Assembly (NCBI GenBank): GCA_007844125.1
Contig: CM017561.1
Coordinates: 36,538,862 to 36,602,861 of the forward strand
DNA: 64,000 nucleotides
Source: Sinonovacula constricta
Taxonomy: Eukaryota; Mollusca; Bivalvia; Cardiida; Solecurtidae
Reading direction: 5' to 3'
Made by a program: the position numbers and the translations under genes. Under the pieces are notes generated by a model. The model saw nothing but the letters and a program-made list of their open reading frames with translations. It ran no database searches and had not been told where the DNA came from. Positions 57,506 to 64,000 of the stretch are shown here, in pieces. Each line of letters begins with the position of its first letter. The stretch's first letter is position 1.

Positions 57506-57783
57506 CACTTCCGGATTTTGTATTATCTAATTGAACGTAATACAGTACTGAAAATCATGAAATTGACAAAAGTTCAACGTCTGAATAACCATAAGTTGCC
57601 AAAGAGTGCACGTATACAACGTATACAATCATCAATTGACAGTTAAATAAAACAACCGTAATAAAAACGAACTTGTATCACGTCCATTTAAATGTTAAAT
57701 ATTAAGGAAATTATAATTATTACCGCCATTAAATTTACCTGGCCACACATGATCATCATCATGATCCCATATTACCTGTATAA

Positions 57784-57990
57784 TCACCTTTAATAATCAT
57801 CATCAGCAACAGCAGCAGCAGCATCACTGCCATCACGATCTACATCATAATCGTCATGGGCGTCAGCATCACCGTAACCGTTTTTACCACTTACATAATA
57901 ATCATAAACAGCATCGGTATTACCGTCATCATTATCAGCAGAAGCAACAGTAGCAGCAGCAGCATCACCGTCATTTGCATCATCATCACT
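57784..57990. repeat. Imperfect trinucleotide-repeat tract (CAT/CAG/ATC)
   Basis: Runs of CATCATCAGCAACAGCAGCA, ATCATCGTC and similar triplets cover about 200 bp. The open frame through it (57856-58047) encodes only low-complexity I/S/T sequence and is not treated as a gene. Confidence 0.8.
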
Positions 57991-59682
57991 TTAGTTACAG
58001 GCGTATGGATCTTTGTCAAGCAAATTTTCTTATGCTTCTTATCTTAATTGTTATGTATCTTATAATGAACAATGTTGTAAATTTGGACAATGGTGTCAAA
58101 ATCCCTATTTCTTAATGCATCGTTCCCATAATGCGCTATTACGTATATATGATTCGTGGACCGGGATTAAAAATCTGCATACAACTTTTGACTTTACTTG
58201 ATCACCTCTGCCAAAATGTGGTCTAAAGTGGGCCCTACCGGGTACTTAATTTTTGTACCCATTTAAAGGTAGAAATGTATTAATTTAATATTGTCGTTTT
58301 GTAAATTCATATTATGTTTCTCTATGCGCGTGGGACCCTTTCATACCATCATAAAGTTCTACTCTAACTGAATCCCTAATTTTTAAGACATGAGCGGAAA
58401 CCCCAACTAACTAAGCTAATTGGCAGTTTTATGACACCATGTTTGTCTAGTGGACAGGAAGTGTGACCGTGTTTTGGCGTCTTTTCCCCTTCGCAAGAAC
58501 ACATGCATCCGCTATGCAGCTGTGTTTGAAACTGTCACCATATGGCAGTCAAGTGGTTTATGACCTTCACCATTCGAAGAGCAATATGCATTGACTTACG
58601 CGAGGACAACAAAAAGGACAAAACACTAAGGTCTACAATATTTTTTTTTTTGGCTCATAAAAGGACATAACGCTATATTTAGCAGTATGCACAATGGTGC
58701 ACCCTTTCCCAACCCCACTATTTTTTCATTAAGGAAGAGGAAACGTGGATGTGTGGATTTCAAGGAACACAATCTAATGTATATTTTCATCACGTGTTTA
58801 TTGCAAATGTATTATTTCAATAGCTCGCCTATTCTTTTGTAGTTAATCCATACCTTAAATATAAATAATTCCTTTATAAAAATGTTTATGATCATTCAAT
58901 GGACTAAAGAAGTTTGTAAGGATATTTATATAAGTAAAAACATGCACAGTGTGAAATATTACTACATAGTACAGTTTCCCCCCTCCACTCTCACTCTTTT
59001 AGAACTTATATTTATGCCGCGAAGGTAAATCGTCAAAAACGTTGCATGTTTTTTTCATAGCACACGCCGTTCACGGGTACTAATTACTTTTAATCACTCA
59101 ACAGTACCCAGCGTTCACACCCTCTCTATCTTCTAAATGGCAGCTTGACGAAAATTATCGATCGATATCATGTTACATGTTGTATTAGAGAAATAATAGA
59201 TCGGTCAATTTGAAACAAAAATATTTATTTTCGGCGACTTCAAATAATAGCGACCGTCGATTGTTTCCCAGAATTTTCTTTGATGTTGCAGTGTTAGCCA
59301 GAGAGCCCTCCGCGCCAGAAAGAAATAACACCGCATTTATTTTTTTGAAGAAATTAAAATCACAGTGATGTAATTAGCGACTCCATGTCATAAGTGCGTG
59401 AACAATGTTGTTAACAGCTGTTAATTGGCGCTAATATGTGCAAACCGAAAAAACAACAACACTTGTTTTCTAATAAAGTTGTTTGTTTTATGCGACTTTC
59501 GGCAAAACAGCATGTGTTCATGTTTACATGAGATAATCATTACATGTGACTGTAGTGAGTAATACTTTCCTAAAATTCTTGGATATCTTCCCCGTTGTCA
59601 ACATATTGACCTTGACCTTCAATATTTATTTCTTTGTTCAAAGCGGCATCTTATAAACACGGTGAACAGGTACAGGTGAAAA
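57991..59682. other. Gene-free flank of the intact LINE
   Basis: No host exon is supported. The 5' boundary and untranslated region of the LINE presumably lie in the right part of this stretch but could not be placed. Confidence 0.4.
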
Positions 59683-62600
59683 ATGATTTTAGGTATATTT
59701 ACTATGTCACTTTTGTACTTTCTACTGGCGAATTTCACAGTTCCTGCAGCAGATCACACTCTGCATGGACATGTGTTGATTACCAAACCAAATTATTTCC
59801 AGCCCAGCAAAATAATATCAGTTGCATGTCTTGTTAGTAAGACTAGGTGGCATATACCTTGTAAAACTAAAAGAAATGCATCCCTAGCTTACTTATGCAT
59901 TTTGCTTATGGCAGTCTCAAATGATATTGAGAAAAACCCTGGCCCAATGTGTCCTTGTGGCTCCTGTGGCTTGGAAGTTCTAGATAATCACCAAGCAGTG
60001 GAGTGTGATACATGCATGCAATGGTTTCACATAGATTGTGAAAATATGTCAAACGATACTTATAATGAACTTGTTGCTCGTGACTGCTCCTTCTCATGGC
60101 TGTGCTCTGGCTGTGATTCCCTCAATTTTTCATCTCAGACCACCAATTTATCAAATATGTCCTCTGAAAACAGTTTCAAAGTCCTTGAAAAATTGACAAC
60201 TGACAGTGACGATGGACAGAACACACATATACCTATATTGAAAACACATAAACCTAAAAATTGGAAACCAAAACTCAAAGTCTTATATTTAAACTGTCAA
60301 TCAATTGTAAATAAGAAAGCTGAATTTTACACCTTACTTGAACAGCACAAACCTGATCTTGTCATTGGTACTGAGTCATGGTTGTCTAATGAACATAAGG
60401 ATGGTGAGATATTTCCAAGGTCTCTGGGCTACACGCCATTTAGAGCAGACAGAAATGGTAAAGGGGGAGGAGTCTTCATTTTAGTTAAAGAAAATATTTT
60501 GGCAACAGAGGAAACCAAATTGAAAACAAATTGCGAAATTTTGTGGGTTAAACTGGAATTCAAAGGATGTAAATCTCTTTACATAGCAGCCTATTACAAA
60601 CCTAAAGAAACTGACCAGCTTAGTGCTGAGGAATTTAGAAAATCGGTCGAACTGGCTCACAAATTGAAAGGTAATATATGGATTTTGGGGGATTTCAATT
60701 ATCCAAAACTCTCCTGGGGTACTGATTTTATTGGACATATCAAACAAGGTTGTGGCAATCCTACTATATATGAAGATTTTCTAAACTTACTCGCAGATTA
60801 CAACCTGTCTCAAATGGTAACTGAAAATACAAGAAAAGAAAACATTCTGGACTTATTCCTCACTTCATATCACACACTCATAGATTCAGTAACACTCCAT
60901 CCAGGCATTTCAGACCACAGCATATTCACAGTCATTGCTAATCTAAAACCAAAAACAATAAAACAACTTCCCAGAAATTTTATTCTTTATAGAAAAGCAA
61001 ACTGGACAGAATTTCGTAAATTTATGGACTCTGAAAAAGATAGGATTATAAAAATATGTAAATTCCAAAACTTAAATGTTGATAAACTATGGGAAGAACT
61101 TAAATCATCTATTAATACAGGGATATCAAAATACATACCAGTAAAGAAAATAGGGTCAAAATTCTCACTGCCTTGGATCACTCAAGAAATTAAAAGACTA
61201 ATTCGTAAACGGGATCACCTTTATGTCAAGCTCAAGAAAACTAAAAAAACAGATCCAAATACTAGAGCCCACTTCCTGAATTTAAAAAACCTTATCAAAA
61301 GGAAAATTAAAATTGCACATGAAAATTATATTGAATATGTTTTGGGAAATGAAAACCCGGAAACAGAACAAGATCATCCAAAAAGTAAGTTTTCAACAAA
61401 GAAACTATACAGTGTTCTAAAAGCGGCAAAGCAAGATGCTCATGGTATTCCACCTTTATTCGATCAGTCTACCGGTACGACTGTTAGCGACAACTTAAGT
61501 AAAGCAGACCTCCTAAATAAGCAGTTTCAGTCTGTTTTCACTCCTATGTCACCACTTTCGTTATCACAACTATGTAACGCAACCCTCATAAACATGAATA
61601 TAAATTGTAAGAACCCAAAAATGCCTGAAATTGTTATTGACCTAAAAGGGATTATAAAACTCCTTGGTAATCTAAAACCTGACAAAGCTGCTGGTCCAGA
61701 CAGTATTAAACCCCTTGTGCTGAAGGAATTAAAATTGCAAATTGCTCCAATAATACAAATTCTGTTTCAAAAATCACTTGACTCTGGCAAACTACCAATG
61801 GAATGGACTTCTGCAAATGTCACTCCTCTTTTCAAGAAAGGAGCTAAAAATGACCCTGCAAACTACAGACCAATTTCTTTGACTTGCATTCTTTGTAAAA
61901 CATTAGAACACATTATAGCATCCAATCTTACTGTTCATTTTAAAAATCACAACATTCTTTATGATTTACAACATGGCTTTCGTGAGCGCCGATCTTGTGA
62001 AACACAACTTATACAACTTGTTGACGACCTAGCACGTAACCTCAGCACGGGACAACAGACTGACTTAATATTGCTGGATTTTAGCAAGGCTTTTGATAAA
62101 GTAAGTCACCTGAAGTTACTATATAAACTGCAGGAACATGGGGTAGACCAACGTACAGTACAGTGGATCAAAGCCTTTCTTATAGGTAGATCACAAACAG
62201 TACTCCTTGATGGCGTAAATTCCAAGGAAGTACCAGTAACATCAGGGGTGCCCCAGGGCTCAGTACTCGGCCCCCTCCTTTTTCTACTTTATATAAACGA
62301 CCTACCCAATCATATTAAATCCCAAGTTCGCCTTTTCGCTGACGACACTGCAGTTTACCTAGTCATCACAGATAATCAAGACTGCCTTAAGTTACAGAAG
62401 GATTTACAGACATTAGAAGCTTGGGAAAAGTTATGGGAAATGGAGTTTAACCCTGGCAAATGTCAAGTCTTAAACATAACTAGGAATAAAAAGAAAATCA
62501 AGTTTGGTTATAAGTTACACGGACAAATCTTAGAGGTAGTACCAAGTGCAAAATATCTAGGCATTGACATTTCAAGTGACCTATCATGGAATCAGCACAT

Positions 62601-63144
62601 TGACAGAATCACTCAGAATGCAAATAAAACTCTTGGATTCTTACGAAGAAATCTACCTTCAAAAAACCAAAAAATTCGCCAAATCTCATATAAATCACTT
62701 GTTAGACCGCAACTAGAATATGCTTCTTCAGTTTGGTCACCACACACACAGTGTAAAATTAACAAAATTGAAAGGATCCAACGTAGAGCAGCCCGATGGG
62801 TCAAAGGCCAATATTCCCCTTACGACAGTGTGACGACTATGCTCAATGACCTAAAATGGGAGACACTAGAATCCAGAAGAACCTCTGCTAGACTATGTAT
62901 GTTTTTCAAAATAGTCCACGGTTTTGTGGCAATTTCAGTCCCACCTTATCTAGTACAGCCATTGAGAAGAACCAGGCACATGCATCCATTAACATACAGG
63001 CAGGTTCACACTAAAATTGATATTTTTAAATACTCTTTCTTTCCTCAGACCGTCGTATTATGGAACCAGCTACCATCCACCGTCGTTTTGCAGCCTGATC
63101 CTGATCACTTCAGACAGGCTATAAACGCCCTTAACACTGCCTAG
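59683..63144 (+). CDS. LINE polyprotein: leader, 2A, PHD-type finger, APE endonuclease, reverse transcriptase
   Basis: 1153 aa. Residues 1-24 (MILGIFTMSLLYFLLANFTV...) are hydrophobic and signal-peptide-like. A second hydrophobic run at about 68-78 leads into D81-I-E-K-N-P-G-P88, a 2A-type ribosome-skipping motif (59923-59946). Residues 90-144 form a Cys4-His-Cys3 finger (C-x2-C, C-D-T-C, W-F-H-I-D-C, W-L-C-S-G-C) of PHD type. The endonuclease begins near 198 (L-Y-L-N-C-Q-S, T-E-S-W-L, G-D-F-N-Y near 336, S-D-H-S near 409). The reverse transcriptase has L-L-D-F-S-K-A-F-D-K near 796, S-G-V-P-Q-G-S-V-L-G-P and the catalytic F-A-D-D at 885-888. The C-terminal part (Y-L-G-I-D-I, R-P-Q-L-E-Y-A-S) is typical of CR1/Jockey-group elements. 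Such enzymes nick target DNA and prime reverse transcription there. Confidence 0.95.
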   Translation: MILGIFTMSLLYFLLANFTVPAADHTLHGHVLITKPNYFQPSKIISVACLVSKTRWHIPCKTKRNASLAYLCILLMAVSNDIEKNPGPMCPCGSCGLEVLDNHQAVECDTCMQWFHIDCENMSNDTYNELVARDCSFSWLCSGCDSLNFSSQTTNLSNMSSENSFKVLEKLTTDSDDGQNTHIPILKTHKPKNWKPKLKVLYLNCQSIVNKKAEFYTLLEQHKPDLVIGTESWLSNEHKDGEIFPRSLGYTPFRADRNGKGGGVFILVKENILATEETKLKTNCEILWVKLEFKGCKSLYIAAYYKPKETDQLSAEEFRKSVELAHKLKGNIWILGDFNYPKLSWGTDFIGHIKQGCGNPTIYEDFLNLLADYNLSQMVTENTRKENILDLFLTSYHTLIDSVTLHPGISDHSIFTVIANLKPKTIKQLPRNFILYRKANWTEFRKFMDSEKDRIIKICKFQNLNVDKLWEELKSSINTGISKYIPVKKIGSKFSLPWITQEIKRLIRKRDHLYVKLKKTKKTDPNTRAHFLNLKNLIKRKIKIAHENYIEYVLGNENPETEQDHPKSKFSTKKLYSVLKAAKQDAHGIPPLFDQSTGTTVSDNLSKADLLNKQFQSVFTPMSPLSLSQLCNATLINMNINCKNPKMPEIVIDLKGIIKLLGNLKPDKAAGPDSIKPLVLKELKLQIAPIIQILFQKSLDSGKLPMEWTSANVTPLFKKGAKNDPANYRPISLTCILCKTLEHIIASNLTVHFKNHNILYDLQHGFRERRSCETQLIQLVDDLARNLSTGQQTDLILLDFSKAFDKVSHLKLLYKLQEHGVDQRTVQWIKAFLIGRSQTVLLDGVNSKEVPVTSGVPQGSVLGPLLFLLYINDLPNHIKSQVRLFADDTAVYLVITDNQDCLKLQKDLQTLEAWEKLWEMEFNPGKCQVLNITRNKKKIKFGYKLHGQILEVVPSAKYLGIDISSDLSWNQHIDRITQNANKTLGFLRRNLPSKNQKIRQISYKSLVRPQLEYASSVWSPHTQCKINKIERIQRRAARWVKGQYSPYDSVTTMLNDLKWETLESRRTSARLCMFFKIVHGFVAISVPPYLVQPLRRTRHMHPLTYRQVHTKIDIFKYSFFPQTVVLWNQLPSTVVLQPDPDHFRQAINALNTA

Positions 63145-63328
63145 ACAGCAAAACACTGTTTTTAACCTGTTTTAACCTGTTTTTAACTCTTTTAACAAGT
63201 TCACCCCTGTTTTTCTTTGACGTCTTCTTGTCATTTAAAAACTTTTATTCTTGCACTTGCACGCGCACCTGCTAGTAATACCCGAAAGGGGCGTACAGCA
63301 GTATAAATAGATAGATAGATAGATAGGA
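59683..63328 (+). mobile_element. Intact APE-type LINE (CR1/Jockey-like) with 2A motif and PHD finger
   Basis: A single uninterrupted 1153-codon ORF is followed by about 160 bp of 3' sequence and a tail of ATAG repeats (63305-63328), the kind of short simple-repeat tail that some non-LTR elements carry instead of poly-A. The 5' end was not located. The ORF is undamaged, so the copy may be young. Confidence 0.92.
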
Positions 63329-64000
63329 TATAACACGTTACTGTCAGACAAGAATACCTCTTTGAAAATGTTCAGGTACAGTTAAAATTGATGTATATAT
63401 AGCTGACTAGTTAACAGAACAGTAGTTTGTGTTTCTTGTATCTTTAATATCGTATGACGTCAAACAAAACATGCAAGCGTCTTATCAACGAGACGACCTA
63501 CTAAATCACAATAAAATATTTTGGTACGGACACAAATGATTAAATCATTTGCGCAAGAGCCCCCAGTTTTGAAAATCTCGAGAAAACGGGTCAAGTCTCG
63601 TAGAGCGAGATATAAATCTGCGCATGCGCACTGGATGTTTGAAATGGTCTATTGATGCAAATATGTAACTTTGAAATGAAATCATAGCAGTGAGAGCACC
63701 GTTATCTTGAAGATTTGACTGCAAAGTAACAACGAAGTTCTCCTAAAGCATATGATTACCTCAACCTACGTTCAATTATAAGTGCATGATACCAGACAAA
63801 CGTACAACAACATAAAGCTGTCAGTTCTTCGCTCATTTGTTCGATTTCCCGCATGGGCGTTAACCGAATGGTTTCCAACTTGTTTTCAAACGACGCACCA
63901 ATCATCCCCGCGCGTTCTGATACCTTTTTTTATAAATCACATAGGCCTATTGAACCTGAAGCTTAGGCGTAAATAATCATTGTTTACAGGAGGGTAAGCC
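63329..64000. other. Right-edge flank
   Basis: Contains the right arm of the inverted repeat (63555-63665), within which TGCGCATGCGCA (about 63619-63630) is an NRF1-type palindrome. That could mark a promoter of a gene beyond the window. No coding exon is supported. Confidence 0.4.
63555..63665. repeat. Inverted-repeat arm, right (partner 57381-57505)
   Basis: AAGAGCCCCCAGTTTTG and GTTTGAAATGGTCTATTGAT match the left arm in reverse complement. The interior differs and carries an NRF1-like palindrome in this copy only. Confidence 0.6.

Noticed and set aside
57856..58047. 63-codon frame across the triplet repeats
   Set aside because: Low-complexity translation of a microsatellite with no start context or homologue.

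Overview
The window is eukaryotic nuclear DNA. It is AT-rich by eye, has genes split into many short exons by kilobase introns with GT-AG borders, and is crowded with SINEs, MITEs, minisatellites and APE-type LINEs. The animal genes, the repeat style and the 2A-bearing LINEs fit a lophotrochozoan, most likely a bivalve mollusc. The species cannot be fixed from the sequence alone.

Three host genes are supported. (1) A TEX36-like gene on the minus strand starts at 16845. Three in-phase exons are visible (16816-16845, 14548-14661, 4181-4258), and its 3' part is probably beyond the left edge. (2) A 12-exon gene on the plus strand (17512-28112) encodes a coiled-coil protein with the N-terminal signature of IHO1/CCDC36, the animal Mer2-type factor of the meiotic DNA-break machinery. 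It is head-to-head with the TEX36-like gene across about 675 bp, so two genes that are testis/germline genes in mammals may share one promoter. (3) A complete 12-exon transketolase gene lies on the minus strand (31747-51333, 626 aa). It converges on the IHO1-like gene and has an NRF1-type palindrome just upstream of its start codon.

The right third holds two APE-type non-LTR retrotransposons. One on the minus strand (52185-55726) is broken by about four frameshifts and framed by a 15-bp inverted repeat. One on the plus strand (ORF 59683-63144, 1153 aa) is intact and carries a PHD-type zinc finger, an endonuclease and a reverse transcriptase. Both carry a 2A-type D-I-E-x-N-P-G-P motif close to a hydrophobic N-terminal stretch.

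The remainder is repeat stratigraphy. There are three recurrent tRNA-headed SINE families (called A, B and C here), a four-copy family of roughly 500-bp elements flanked by TTAA with near-identical terminal inverted repeats, two other small inverted-repeat elements, and several tandem arrays. The array at 1-1655 is built from the tail of SINE A. The array at 2571-3285 contains the end of SINE C. A 2.9-kb, 30-bp minisatellite with an 11-unit higher-order repeat sits in transketolase intron 2. The long open frames in these arrays are by-products of repeat lengths divisible by three.
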